DNA of 50,743 bases, taken from positions 1-50,743 of the forward strand of contig JADFYU010000017.1 in assembly GCA_015232865.1 (NCBI GenBank). Reading direction: 5' to 3'. Source of the stretch: Magnetococcales bacterium (lineage in GTDB: Bacteria > Pseudomonadota > Magnetococcia > Magnetococcales > UBA8363). The translations under genes and the position numbers were made by a program. The notes below the pieces were generated by a model that saw only the letters and a list, made by a program, of their open reading frames with translations, was not told where the DNA came from and ran no database searches. Numbering within the stretch: position 1 is the first letter of the stretch; every line of letters starts with the position of its first letter. Below, one piece after another: positions 30,438 through 42,800 of the stretch.

Positions 30438-31478
30438 TCAATAGCTGCGATCGACGGCGAAGTCGGCCAACTTGATCATGGTGTCTCGTTCGATGGAGGC
30501 GGGGAATTTCATCAGTTCGGTTTTGGCCTCTTCGACCAACGCCCTGGCTCGCTTCATGGCATAGTCCAGGGAGCCTCGATCCTTGATAATCTGTATGGCC
30601 CGTTGCAAGGCACCTTCCGGATGGTTGGTATCCTCCAGGCAGAGACGCCAGAAGGCGCGTTCGTCTTCTGATCCGGCGGCATAGGCGTGGATGACCGGCA
30701 GGGTGATCTTGCCCTCTTGAAAATCGTCGCCGATGGTTTTGCCCAGGGTCTCCTGGTTGGCGGAATAATCCAGGGCGTCATCGACCACCTGATAGGCCTG
30801 ACCCAGAAGCAGTCCGTATCGTGCCACCTGGGCGACTTCCGCCTGTGAGCGTTGGGTGAGTACCGCACCCAACTGCATGGCCGCTGAAAAAAGGGTGGCG
30901 GTCTTGCTGGAGACAACTTGCATGTAACGATCTTCCAGGGTGGCCAGGTCGTTGGTCACCACCAACTGCAACACTTCGCCCTCGGAGATGACCGCACAGG
31001 CGTCGGCAATGATTTGCAGGACTTTCAGATCGCCGTGGCTGACCAATATCTGGAAAGAGCGGGAAAATAAAAAATCACCGACCAAAACCGGTGCTTTGCT
31101 TCCCCAGACCGAGTTGGCGGTCTCGCTGCCACGACGGGTCATGGAGCCATCGACGACGTCGTCATGGAGCAGGGTGGCGGTATGAATGAACTCAACGACA
31201 GCAGCCAGCAGGGCATGTTGATCGCCGGTATAGCCGAACATGCGGGCGGTCAGCAGGGTCAAGGCCGGTCGCAGTCGTTTGCCGCCGCTATTGATCAGAT
31301 GTGATCCCAAGGTTGGAATCAACTCGACCTGAGCGTCCAACTGTTCCAGGATGATCCGATTGGTCTGCTCCAGGTCGATCTGAATCAGAGCGTGCAGTTC
31401 CGCCAAAACCGGAGGCAATTTTTTGGCTGATTTATTAATGTCTGGAGATTGGATCTTCACGTAGCCGCTTAATATCAA
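30438..31478 (-). CDS. ispB: Polyprenyl diphosphate synthase (octaprenyl type)
   Basis: This trans-prenyltransferase elongates farnesyl diphosphate with isopentenyl diphosphate to the side chain of ubiquinone or menaquinone. The first Asp-rich motif is LLHDDVVDGSMTRRG (Asp106, Asp107, Asp110) and the second is VVDDALDYSA; the GGKRLRP motif at about 65-71 binds the homoallylic substrate. Length and sequence fit the IspB group, but chain length cannot be read from sequence by eye. The start is uncertain: TTG 31478 gives 346 residues and GTG 31460 gives 340, and neither has a strong ribosome binding site. It is divergent from maf. Confidence 0.9.
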   Translation of the reverse strand: MILSGYVKIQSPDINKSAKKLPPVLAELHALIQIDLEQTNRIILEQLDAQVELIPTLGSHLINSGGKRLRPALTLLTARMFGYTGDQHALLAAVVEFIHTATLLHDDVVDGSMTRRGSETANSVWGSKAPVLVGDFLFSRSFQILVSHGDLKVLQIIADACAVISEGEVLQLVVTNDLATLEDRYMQVVSSKTATLFSAAMQLGAVLTQRSQAEVAQVARYGLLLGQAYQVVDDALDYSANQETLGKTIGDDFQEGKITLPVIHAYAAGSEDERAFWRLCLEDTNHPEGALQRAIQIIKDRGSLDYAMKRARALVEEAKTELMKFPASIERDTMIKLADFAVDRSY

Positions 31479-31703
31479 TCGAAGATGGCGTTCATATTTT
31501 CTGAGCGCTCTATCAGGGTGTTTTAAGGTTGGGCCTTGTACAAAGGCGATACGACGCCTATAACACGATCTGATATATTTTAAGAAACGCTGACCCTTTT
31601 CCCTGAGTTTTACAAAAAAAGGTCAACACAAAAACTATCACCTCTCAGGCAAATCAGCGACACTGTATACCGAACCCCCGCAATTGGGGAGGAAAAAACC
31701 GTC

Positions 31704-32300
31704 ATGGAAGCTAAAAAACCGCTGCCCTGGTTGAAAAATGGTCGCGATCTTTGTCTGGCTTCGGCCTCTCCAAGGCGGCTGGAACTGTTGCAACAGGTGG
31801 GGCTCGCCCCTTTTGTCTTCCCGGTCCAGATCGATGAGAGCGTCAGCGGGAACGAATCACCCCTGGACTATGTTCAACGGATGGCCCAGACCAAAGCCCG
31901 GGCTGGGGCTGCTTCCGGGTATGGATGGGTTTTGGCTGCCGATACCGTTGTTGTCATCGATGGGCGGCCTCTTGGAAAACCAACGGATGAAGCGGAGGCG
32001 GCAGAAATGTTGGCCTGTCTATCCGGTCGTCAACATCAAGTCATGACCGCCATCGCCTTATTGGGTCCAACGACGGATGTGTCGCATTCGGAAGTGGTTG
32101 TCACCGATGTCTGGTTTAAAAAAATCACTGTGGACGAAATAGAGGCCTATGTGGCGACGAAAGAGCCGATGGATAAGGCCGGATCTTATGGTATTCAAGG
32201 AGTTGGAGCCTTTATGGTGGAGAAAATTGAGGGCTCTTATACGGCCGTTGTCGGGCTTCCACTGTGCGAAACTTTGGCTCTGTTGACAAATTACAATTGA
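31704..32300 (+). CDS. maf: Maf-type nucleoside triphosphate pyrophosphatase
   Basis: The 198-residue protein has the Maf/YhdE fold of house-cleaning pyrophosphatases that hydrolyse dTTP, UTP or modified nucleotides. The signature LASASPRRLELLQQVGL near residue 19, the DESVSGNESP segment and AADTVVVIDGRPLGKP are all present, as is the C-terminal DKAGSYGIQGVGAFMVEKIEGSYTAVVGLPL. This pattern is closest to the YhdE (dTTP/UTP) subgroup. GGGGAGGA precedes the ATG by about ten bases. It sits upstream of rplU-rpmA with a gap of nearly 200 bases. Confidence 0.94.
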   Translation: MEAKKPLPWLKNGRDLCLASASPRRLELLQQVGLAPFVFPVQIDESVSGNESPLDYVQRMAQTKARAGAASGYGWVLAADTVVVIDGRPLGKPTDEAEAAEMLACLSGRQHQVMTAIALLGPTTDVSHSEVVVTDVWFKKITVDEIEAYVATKEPMDKAGSYGIQGVGAFMVEKIEGSYTAVVGLPLCETLALLTNYN

Positions 32301-32497
32301 CTCTTTCTTCAATACCGTGATAATGGGTCGGTTCTGGGATGGGTGGTTTTGTTCCCGTGTCGGCGAGTGGGCTGGTTGCTCCGGTGGTGTCACGTGCTGC
32401 CGGTTTGATTGCGGCTTTAGATTTTTAGAGTATTTATTTATAATTTTCAATGTGTTATTCATCACTCAATATCAGAATTTGGAGGATATTTCCTTAA

Positions 32498-32803
32498 ATG
32501 TACGCGGTAATCCGCACTGGCGGAAAACAATATAAGGTTGCGGTGGATGATCATCTGCGTGTCGAATCCCTCTCAGGAGAAAAAGGGGATGAAGTGACGA
32601 TTGATGATGTCATCCTGGTGAGTGATGAGGGTTCCATCAAAACTGGTGAGGCCATTGCCAATGCCCAGGTAAAGGGCACCATCGTCTCCCAATTGCGAGA
32701 TAAAAAAGTTTTGATCTTCAAGAAAAATCGGCGGAAAAACTATCGCCGCACCAACGGTCATAGACAGAGCCTGACCGAGTTGAAGATTACAGCTATTCAA
32801 TAA
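32498..32803 (+). CDS. rplU: 50S ribosomal protein L21
   Basis: The 101-residue protein starts with MYAVIRTGGKQYKV and contains KKVLIFKKNRRKNYRRTNGHRQ, both diagnostic of bL21, which binds 23S rRNA in the large subunit. GGAGG about a dozen bases before the ATG serves as ribosome binding site. Its length is standard. It forms the universal rplU-rpmA-obgE arrangement with the next genes. Confidence 0.98.
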   Translation: MYAVIRTGGKQYKVAVDDHLRVESLSGEKGDEVTIDDVILVSDEGSIKTGEAIANAQVKGTIVSQLRDKKVLIFKKNRRKNYRRTNGHRQSLTELKITAIQ

Positions 32804-32921
32804 CGACCGATAGCGGACCTCTTTTTTGACGGAAGATATTTGGAAACATGGCCGATCCATCGGTTGAATTCTGGATGTCCGAGGCGAAGGAGTCTGGGTC
32901 TCAACAGAAGAGTATAGAAAA

Positions 32922-33176
32922 ATGGCACATAAAAAAGCGGGTGGTAGTACCCGAAACGGGCGTGATTCAGCCGGTCGCAGACTGGGCGTAAAAAAATTTG
33001 GCGGTGAGCAGGTTGTTCCCGGCAACATCATCATCCGTCAACGCGGAACTAAAATTTATGCGGGTGACGGTGTGGGCATGGGGAATGATCACACCTTGTA
33101 TGCGACAGTCGAAGGTAAAATCTCCTTCAACAAACGCAACAACAAGCAGTACGCCAACGTGGTGCAAGCCCAATAG
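32922..33176 (+). CDS. rpmA: 50S ribosomal protein L27
   Basis: The 84-residue protein begins [20 protein letters not shown], the conserved bL27 N-terminus that reaches the peptidyl transferase centre, and has the typical [20 protein letters not shown] core. No N-terminal extension of the Firmicutes type, which needs cleavage, is present. The gap of 118 bases after rplU holds no other gene. A strong terminator follows at 33233. Confidence 0.98.
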   Translation: MAHKKAGGSTRNGRDSAGRRLGVKKFGGEQVVPGNIIIRQRGTKIYAGDGVGMGNDHTLYATVEGKISFNKRNNKQYANVVQAQ

Positions 33177-33232
33177 ACCGTTCATTAACCCCGGAATGTA
33201 AAATATTCAGGTGGCGTCGATCTCGGAATCTT

Positions 33233-33267
33233 CCGGCTCTTTGTCGTGGAAAGAGTCGGATTTTTTT
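33233..33267 (+). terminator. Rho-independent terminator after rplU-rpmA
   Basis: CCGGCTCTTT (33233-33242) pairs with AAAGAGTCGG (33250-33259) at nine of ten positions (one G-T pair) around a seven-base loop, followed by seven T residues at 33261-33267. It lies 57 bases after the rpmA stop and separates the ribosomal genes from obgE. Confidence 0.85.
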
Positions 33268-33534
33268 GGGGTTGGCTTGCCGGGGGGCGCAAGAACGAAT
33301 TTTGGGTCGATCCGTTTTATGCCGAAAATCCAGTCTTAATAATCGGGGAGCGGTTTTTTCTGCTTCAAGTGGAAGATCAGCGGATTGGCTGGCTGTCGGC
33401 TGGGGTTGTCTGGATTGATAAACCGGTGGGTTCTGAATTTTTCGGGCCACCGGTTTTCGCGTCTTTTGCGGATGGGTTTACAGTGTTGGTTTTTTGGGGG
33501 GGCCTTTGCGGTGGGTCGGGGCGGTTCTTTTCCT

Positions 33535-33634
33535 AAACTCGGCAGTTGTGAACGGGTGTGTCTGGTGCAGGATCTTGATTCACACAGGTGAATCAAGAGG
33601 TTGGGCCGCGTGCATTACGTTCAACTGTTGATTT
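33535..33634. repeat. 100-bp MITE-like element (copy B)
   Basis: This is the second full-length copy of the element at 5621-5717. Its left arm is AAACTCGGCAGTT and its right arm AACTGTTGATTT, both slightly diverged, and the inner palindrome CTTGATTCAC / GTGAATCAAG is perfect here. Length and order of internal blocks match copy A. It sits between the rpmA terminator and obgE. Confidence 0.72.
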
Positions 33635-33760
33635 GGGACCATCATCTGTTTACCCATCTTTTTCTACAGTTCTCGGACCCGGCTGTTATCTGCCCGCATC
33701 TGGATCACCTTCCCGATTGAGCGGGTCTTCCGCCAGAACCCGGCTGACAGGTTGGGTTGA

Positions 33761-36131
<2,371 letters not shown>

Positions 36132-36171
36132 CCTTGGGATTCGTAAAAAATTCGGTCGATAGGAGTGAGAG

Positions 36172-37440
36172 ATGAGTGAAATAAAAACGATGGTTGAAGA
36201 GATTGCCAGGCAGGCCAGGCAGGGGGCGCGTCTGTTGGCGGGTGTCTCCGGCAAACAAAAAAACCATGCCTTGGAGACCATGGCCGGCTTGATTCTATCT
36301 CGTGCCGGGTTTTTGCAGACGGAAAACCAAAAAGACCTTCAAGCCGCTGAAGAAAATGGCTTATCATCCGCCATGATCGATCGCTTGCGCCTGACCGACA
36401 AGGTGATTACCGGCATGGCAGAGGGGTTGCGGCAGGTGGCCGCTCTACCGGACCCGGTCGGTGAGATTACCGAAATGAAACCCCGTCCCAATGGAATTCA
36501 GGTCGGGCGTATGCGGGTGCCTTTGGGGGTCATTGGCATCATCTACGAATCCCGCCCCAACGTGACCGCCGATGCGGCGGCACTCTGTGTCAAATCCGGC
36601 AATGCGGTGATCCTGAGAGGTGGGTCCGAGGCCCGCTACTCCAATCGGGCCATCGCTTCCATTTTGGCAGAGGGTTTGGATTCGGCCGGATTGCCCAAGA
36701 GTGTGGTCCAATTCATCGATACTACCGACCGGGCTGCCGTCGGGGTATTGCTCAAATGCGATCAGGACGTGGATGTCATTATTCCACGGGGTGGCAAGGG
36801 GCTGATTCAACGGGTGATCGAGGAGTCCCACATTCCGGTCATCAAACACTTGGATGGTATTTGTCACACCTACGTCGATCGTCATGCCGATCTGCAGATG
36901 GCCCTTGATCTGGCCTTCAATGGCAAGATGCACCGTACTGGCGTCTGTAATGCGACGGAAACCCTGCTGGTTCATCAAGGGGTTGCCGCTGAGTTTCTGC
37001 CCTTGATCGGCCAAAAACTGACGGAAGCCGGGTGTGAAATTCGCGGTTGTGAAAAAACCATCGCCCTCTCCGGCAGTCGGATTCCGGTTGTTGCCGCCAC
37101 TGAGGAAGATTGGGATACCGAATATCTGGATGCCATTCTTTCTGTCCGAGTGGTGGATAGTCTGGAGCAGGCCATGGCCCATATCGAAACCCACTCCTCC
37201 CGCCATACCGAGGTGATCGTTACCAATAACTACAGCCGGGCCATGCGATTTTTGCGGGAGGTTGATTCCTCTTCGGTCATGGTCAACGCCTCCAGCCGGT
37301 TTAGCGACGGCTTTGAGTACGGCTTGGGAGCGGAGATGGGGATCTCCACCGATAAACTCCATGTTCGCGGCCCGGTCGGGTTGGAGGGGCTGACCTCTCT
37401 GAAATATATTGTTTTGGGCGAGGGGCAGTTGCGAGGTTGA
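36172..37440 (+). CDS. proA: Gamma-glutamyl phosphate reductase
   Basis: The 422-residue aldehyde dehydrogenase-like enzyme reduces gamma-glutamyl phosphate with NADPH to glutamate semialdehyde, the second step of proline synthesis. Family signatures include [40 protein letters not shown] [13 protein letters not shown], and the catalytic Cys region [16 protein letters not shown]. The C-terminus has [25 protein letters not shown] lies shortly before the ATG. It forms an operon with proB and overlaps nadD at a TTGA junction. Confidence 0.97.
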   Translation: MSEIKTMVEEIARQARQGARLLAGVSGKQKNHALETMAGLILSRAGFLQTENQKDLQAAEENGLSSAMIDRLRLTDKVITGMAEGLRQVAALPDPVGEITEMKPRPNGIQVGRMRVPLGVIGIIYESRPNVTADAAALCVKSGNAVILRGGSEARYSNRAIASILAEGLDSAGLPKSVVQFIDTTDRAAVGVLLKCDQDVDVIIPRGGKGLIQRVIEESHIPVIKHLDGICHTYVDRHADLQMALDLAFNGKMHRTGVCNATETLLVHQGVAAEFLPLIGQKLTEAGCEIRGCEKTIALSGSRIPVVAATEEDWDTEYLDAILSVRVVDSLEQAMAHIETHSSRHTEVIVTNNYSRAMRFLREVDSSSVMVNASSRFSDGFEYGLGAEMGISTDKLHVRGPVGLEGLTSLKYIVLGEGQLRG

Positions 37441-38126
37441 GTCGTCTGATCGGCATTTTGGGTGGCTCGTTCAATCCGCCCCACTTTGGCCATCTACGAC
37501 CAGCCAGGGAGGCGATGGCCTGGTTGGGGTTGGAAAAGATGGTTTTTCTTCCTTCCGGTGAGCACCCGCTTAAAAAAAACGGTGATCTGGCTTTGGCCAG
37601 CCACCGTCTGGCCATGATTAAAGCGGCGGTTGCCGACGAGCCTCGATTTGAAGTCTCTGATCTCGATGTCCGTCACCCTGGCATAAGCTATACGGTGGAA
37701 ACACTGGAAAGGTTGGCTCCGATCTATCCAGACCGTGAGCTGGTGTTTTTGGTCGGGGCGGATATCTTGAGGGAGTTGCCGTTTTGGAAGGATTGGCGGG
37801 GTATTTTTGAGCGAGCTCATCTGGCGGTGATGGCTCGTCCCGGAACCGATTTGAATTTTTCAAACCCGGATTTGACCGGCCCCCTGGATCGTCAGGTAGC
37901 CGATTTTTTGTTGACCATTCAAGTGGATTGCCCCGAGCAACTAAACCGATCGTCGTCCGGGGCGTATGGGTTCATCCGACTCCCGATCACCCCGCTAGAT
38001 ATCTCCTCGACCCAGATCAGAACCCTGATCAAAAATGGAGAGGGCAGTGCTCGACTCATGCCGGCCGGGGTGCGGGATTATATTAATCGAAACAGACTGT
38101 ATTTAAGTGAGAGTAAACATGGATAG
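37437..38126 (+). CDS. nadD: Nicotinate-nucleotide adenylyltransferase
   Basis: The 229-residue enzyme adenylates nicotinic acid mononucleotide in NAD synthesis. The nucleotidyltransferase signature [11 protein letters not shown] (His16, His19) and the C-terminal [13 protein letters not shown] are present, as are [19 protein letters not shown]. The start is TTG 37437, which overlaps the proA stop as TTGA; no upstream start is possible without entering proA. It continues the ProA-NadD-RsfS-RlmH order common in proteobacteria. Confidence 0.96.
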   Translation: MSRLIGILGGSFNPPHFGHLRPAREAMAWLGLEKMVFLPSGEHPLKKNGDLALASHRLAMIKAAVADEPRFEVSDLDVRHPGISYTVETLERLAPIYPDRELVFLVGADILRELPFWKDWRGIFERAHLAVMARPGTDLNFSNPDLTGPLDRQVADFLLTIQVDCPEQLNRSSSGAYGFIRLPITPLDISSTQIRTLIKNGEGSARLMPAGVRDYINRNRLYLSESKHG

Positions 38127-38613
38127 CGAACAGTTGGCCCAAGCCCTCAAGGTGGTTTTAGAGGAGAAAAAAGGGGTGGATATCGAATTGATGGATCTGC
38201 GCGAACGATCCACCTTTACCGATTTTTTCCTGGTTGCAACCGGAACCTCCACCACCCATGCGGCGGCACTGGCGGAAGAGGTGGACCGTTTTGCCCACCA
38301 AAACAAACACCCGGTCATCGGTAGTGAGGGAACTGGGAATTCGCAATGGATTCTGGTCGATCTGGGCGATGTCATCGTTCATGTCTTTCTGGCAGAAACC
38401 AGATCGCTCTACAGTTTGGATAAACTCTGGAGTCGGAATACCCTGCTGCTCAATCGGCAACAGGCCGATGCACCGGAGTTGTCGGGGCAGGACGATGAGT
38501 CGGTCCTTGACGAGGAAGAGGAGCGGGAGTTGCAGGCCTTGGAATCCGAGGGTTATGAAGAGGAGGAGGATTTGGATTCCGACGACGATGATCGGGAAGT
38601 GAACCGTTCTTGA
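38119..38613 (+). CDS. rsfS: Ribosome silencing factor RsfS with acidic tail
   Basis: The first 115 residues are a typical RsfS/Iojap domain, which binds L14 of the 50S subunit and blocks subunit joining in slow growth. GVDIELMDLRERSTFTDFFLVATGTST and the WILVDLGDVIVHVF stretch are diagnostic. The remaining 49 residues are an unusual, very acidic tail (EDLDSDDDDRE and an EEEERE run). ATG 38119 overlaps the nadD stop by eight bases; an upstream GTG at 38107 would add four residues. The stop overlaps the rlmH start as TTGA. Confidence 0.95.
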   Translation: MDSEQLAQALKVVLEEKKGVDIELMDLRERSTFTDFFLVATGTSTTHAAALAEEVDRFAHQNKHPVIGSEGTGNSQWILVDLGDVIVHVFLAETRSLYSLDKLWSRNTLLLNRQQADAPELSGQDDESVLDEEEERELQALESEGYEEEEDLDSDDDDREVNRS

Positions 38614-39083
38614 GGTTTTCCGTCATTGCCGTTGGCCGGGGTGCGCCCAGACCGGTCAAGGCGTTGGTCGAAGATTATTCCCAGCGATTGCAGAGAATGG
38701 CCCCGGTGACGTTGATCGAGGTGGCCGAAGAGCGACGCACCCCGGCCAACAGCGGCAACATCGAGCAACTTTTGCTTAAAGAGGCGGCTCGTATTCAGAA
38801 TAAAATTCCGAACGGGGCACTGGTGGTGCCCCTGGATATCTCCGGTCAGGTATTCTCCTCAGTGGACTTTTCCGCAAAAATACGCCGAACCCAAGAGTTG
38901 GGAGACGCAGAAATCTGTTTTTTGATCGGCGGCCCGGACGGGCTTCACCCAACCCTTCTCAACGAACCCTGGCGACTCTCCTTCGGCCCCATGACCTATC
39001 CTCACATGCTGGTTCGGGTCGTTCTGCTGGAACAACTCTACCGAGCCATGACCATCATAGAGCGGGTGCCCTACCATCGTTGA
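38610..39083 (+). CDS. rlmH: 23S rRNA pseudouridine-1915 N3-methyltransferase
   Basis: The 157-residue SPOUT-class enzyme methylates pseudouridine 1915 in helix 69 of 23S rRNA, acting on assembled 70S ribosomes. The knot region FLIGGPDGLHP and the C-terminal LSFGPMTYPHMLVRVVLLEQLYRAMTIIERVPYHR are nearly invariant in the family. The start is TTG 38610, overlapping the rsfS stop. It is the last gene of the obgE-to-rlmH run and converges with ydbL. Confidence 0.97.
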   Translation: MRFSVIAVGRGAPRPVKALVEDYSQRLQRMAPVTLIEVAEERRTPANSGNIEQLLLKEAARIQNKIPNGALVVPLDISGQVFSSVDFSAKIRRTQELGDAEICFLIGGPDGLHPTLLNEPWRLSFGPMTYPHMLVRVVLLEQLYRAMTIIERVPYHR

Positions 39084-39156
39084 GCGGGCATATCCCCCCA
39101 GGCCCGGCTTTCGTCCGCAGCCAGCAACTATTGCACCGTGCCCTCTCATTCTCAGG

Positions 39157-39474
39157 TCAATCGGCGAGCAGTTTTTGTCCGGCGGAGGCTTCGACGGCCT
39201 GGAGAGGGACGCCGTTTTGCTTGGCAATTTGCTGGTATTTTTCCTTACGCAGCATATTGACCTGGTTCATCAGGTCCGACAAGCTGCCGCCGCCTGGGCC
39301 AATGGTGAGATAACCGTTGCCGGCTTCAATCAGCTTTCCTTGTGATTTCGCCTGTTTATAGGTGCTGACCTGACTTGGGCTCAAACTGCCCCCGGCCTCT
39401 GAAAAAGAGAGGTGAGAGAAGATAACAAATGTCGAGAGCGCGAACACGGCCCAAAGTGAAGTGCGTTGTTTCAT
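39157..39474 (-). CDS. ydbL: YdbL-family periplasmic protein (DUF1318)
   Basis: The 105-residue protein has a signal peptide (hydrophobic core about 7-21, likely cleavage after FSEA) and a short periplasmic domain ending LRKEKYQQIAKQNGVPLQAVEASAGQKLL, which matches E. coli YdbL. YdbL is described as a periplasmic helper for the YdbH-YnbE intermembrane bridge. AAGGAGG precedes the ATG by about eight bases. It is 13 bases downstream of ynbE and surely co-transcribed with it. Confidence 0.88.
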   Translation of the reverse strand: MKQRTSLWAVFALSTFVIFSHLSFSEAGGSLSPSQVSTYKQAKSQGKLIEAGNGYLTIGPGGGSLSDLMNQVNMLRKEKYQQIAKQNGVPLQAVEASAGQKLLAD

Positions 39475-39487
39475 CGGATCTGCCTCC

Positions 39488-39682
39488 TTAAAAAAGATCG
39501 CTATCTTTATTGATCAGTTCATCCACCTGTTTATCCATCTTGATGCGGATATCGTGCTCAATTTTTATGTTCATATTGATGACGATCGGCTTGTCGGGCG
39601 GTGCCACTGTCACCGTTGGCGCACACCCGGCAGCCGTTAGAAGCCATAAAAGGCCCAGGCAACTTGGAAAGGTTTTTTTCAT
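39488..39682 (-). CDS. ynbE: YnbE-family outer-membrane lipoprotein
   Basis: The 64-residue protein has a lipoprotein signal peptide with lipobox LTAAGC (Cys20), followed by a short mature part whose PIVINMNIKIEHDIRIKMDKQVDELI is very close to E. coli YnbE. In E. coli, YnbE multimers cap the C-terminus of YdbH and connect it to the outer membrane. It lies between ydbH and ydbL, in the enterobacterial order ydbH-ynbE-ydbL. Confidence 0.9.
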   Translation of the reverse strand: MKKTFPSCLGLLWLLTAAGCAPTVTVAPPDKPIVINMNIKIEHDIRIKMDKQVDELINKDSDLF

Positions 39683-39875
39683 TGGTATTGTTTCACCCCA
39701 CTAAAATCCCAACTTTGAGATAACTGGGCTCTGGAATAAAAATTATCCATTTTTCTTGTCTGTTGGCGAATATAGCCCGCACAACCGGGATAATTCACTC
39801 GACCGGTAGCCCTGATAATCCAACTTTCAGAACACAATAACCCAACCACAACTATTACGGTAGGTAACAGCCGGA

Positions 39876-42800
39876 TTATTTTGGTTCGCCGGGAGTGGAT
39901 AATATCTGATTGACCCGGTTTACCCGCTCTTGCAACGAAAGAATCTTGCGTAAAATGTCATCCAAGCGGCCGGAAAGCGTAACGTTCAACTCGATGGGGC
40001 GTCCCTTGTCCATCTTTGGGTTGTGACCACGGCCTGACAGCAAAACCAAATATTCGCCTGAGTGGTCACGGCTGATAGTGATCGACAGGGTTTGATAGTT
40101 GAAATTTTCCAGAGCCTGGATGACCTTGGCCGGAATTCCGCTCTGCTCGGCAATACCCGTGACCAGTTGTCCCGAGAGACGGATCAGGCCCGGATGGTCG
40201 GTTTTTAAAAATCCTTCGGGAATGATGCCGCCTTTGGCGGTATATTCGATCGGGAGTTGGCCGGAGAGGTGGCCGGTCAACTCGATCCCCTCCACCTGAA
40301 TCAGTTCGGAAATTTTGGCCAGATCCAACGCCGTGATCCGAACGACCGTTTTTCCCGCTGGTGGAGTCAGTTGCCAGAGACCGGGGTCTGCCGTTACAGT
40401 CCCGCCCAACACATGCAGTCCGGCTCCTTGGAGATCGATATGGCGGTCGGCCAGACTTTGGAATGTCAGTTCGATATTCTTGACGGGCAGACCGGCTAGA
40501 ATCTCTTTTACAGTAATCCGTTGGCCGCCGGGAGTCAGGCTGAGTTGTGGTCCTGTGAGGTTGATGGTGCTGTCGAGTTGGTGAACCTGGATGCCGGCCG
40601 CCGTGGCTGAGATATCCTGAAGGCGTAGTTGGCCGTCGCCATCCAGATCTCCCGCCTGGTTCCAGCGGATTTTTCCGTGATAGGACACGGTTCCAGACAG
40701 GTCGGAGATCTGTTTGGCCAGCTGTGGGGAGAGAGCGGAGAGCTTTAATTGATCCGGACCGAAGAGAACGGGATCAAGCTTGATGTCGGCACTTCCATCC
40801 TGGCTTTGCAGGTTGATCTCGCCATCCATGATCAACGCCAACGCTGTAGAGTCCAATTGGCCAAGATGAAGATGAAACCCCTGGCGATGTGGCCCTTGGG
40901 GTTTAAAATCGATGGCCAGAGTCAGCGGAGTGACCCAGGGTGTGGCGGCCTGGGAGGATATTTTGCCAATTTTCAGGTCGCCCACAATTCGTTTGTCCCG
41001 TGGTTTAAAGAGGCCACGACCGTGGAGTTGCTCTATCTTCCATTTCAGATCCGGCAGCAAGAGTCCGCCTTGTTGCAGTTGCCAGACTATCTGTTGCGGC
41101 GTGCCGCTGACGGTTAACTTCGGTAGTGTGGCCTGTAGAGCTAGCCCTTTTCCAGAGGCTTGTTTGAGCAAAACAGGCCAGTATGAAGCGGCCAGTTGCA
41201 GATGAAAGCGCGGTTCTGTCCCGGTCTGCCAGACCAGGAGGGGGTCGGCGGTTTTGTTGAGGGTCAAGTTTGCCTTTTGAATCTCTTTTTTTAGGGGCGG
41301 GCCGTTTATCTGGTGCAGATCCAGAGTTGCCGGTTTTTCCAGTCGCAGGTGTAACTGTCCGTCCGTCCAATCTAAATCAGTGGACCCCTTCAACTGAACA
41401 TCGTTCATGCTCCAGTCTGTAGCCTGTAGCCGGGGCGCCATGCCGTTAAACTGGGTTTTTAGTCGCCAAGCCTGGGGTCGATCCATCTGCCAATGGCCTT
41501 TGACCTGAAGGTTTGCCAGTGTAAAATTGGGATCTGCCTGCCAATGGGTCAGTTTAAGGGTAAAATCCACCGGTTTGAAGTTTTTCGGGGTGTTGAGTTG
41601 AAGTGGCTGGTCATTGTTACCCGCCAACTTGAACCGGGCCTGCAAACGGGCCTTGGAATGGCTGGCCAACTCCAAGTCGAAACCACCGTCGAGCCGGGGC
41701 AGGGACCATTCCGGCCGCCAACGGACCGAGGGTGGCTGATTGTTGGGGGATAGGGTTAAACGGACCTGATTCTTGAAGTTTTTTCGTAAGGGTGGTGGAA
41801 TGGCGAGAATGGTTGAGCCGGCATCCATCGCCAGGGCGAGCGGGGCGTCCAAGGTGGTGGTCAGCTCGCCCTCTTTGAACTGGACAGACACCGTGCCGCT
41901 GCTGGATAAATCGGTAACCCCCTGGGTCGGCAAGGTCAATTGTCTGATGGACCAGTCAATCTGGGTGGAGGATCGACTTTGCAGATGAAAGCTTGCATCA
42001 AGTTGGCGGCCATCCTGGCTCCAAATGGGGAGCTGGCCACTGGATTGGATATTGATTTCAACACCGCCCAAAGCCTGACTCAGAGGGGGCAGGGCTATGG
42101 ATGCCGCCTGGATTGCCGGGTGGCTCAGGGTCACTTGACTTTTGAAGGTCAGGTTGAATTGTGGAAGCTTGAACAGGTTGGAAAGAGCCAGGGTCAACTG
42201 ACCGGTCAGGGGTTTACTTGCGATTGGGCCGTCTGTCTGGCTGGCGAGATTAAAATGCAAATGGCCGTTGATGAAATCATTGTGGGTGGCATCGTCAGTG
42301 GTTGTAGGTTGGGGCTGGCTCTCTCGACTGGGACGCTTTAGCAACAGATCAAAGGCGAGCTGGTGGATGATTCCGCCCTGTTTTACCTCGATTCGACAAC
42401 GGTTGCAGCCGACCTCGCCCGGCCAATAGCGGGCTAGAATCGTTGGCAGATCATTTAGGGGTTGGGTTGGGGAGTCCGCAGCCGTGGGTGAGCTGTTTTG
42501 TGTGGGGTCCGGCCCTTTCAATCCATTCAGTATAAAACCGTTTTCAGCCAGGGTGCCTTTGAGATATAGGTGATCAATTTGAAGGGAGGGGAGATGGATG
42601 GGGTTGCGCCAGGACCAGGCCAGTTGCAGATGGTCAAAGCCTCCTGTTTGTGGAATGGACAGCTTGCGCAGTTGAAATCCGGTAAATCCCAAATCAACCG
42701 AGCCGACGCTGGCTTGAGGCAGGCCAGCCTGGAGCAGAACCAGGGGAATTCCCTGGTGCAGAAGGGGGTTTCTGCCCAGAATCAGGCCAAAAATCGCCAG

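Noticed and set aside
33246..33536. A 96-residue frame after rpmA
   Set aside because: It begins inside the rpmA terminator and has no features of a real protein beyond aromatic-rich low complexity.
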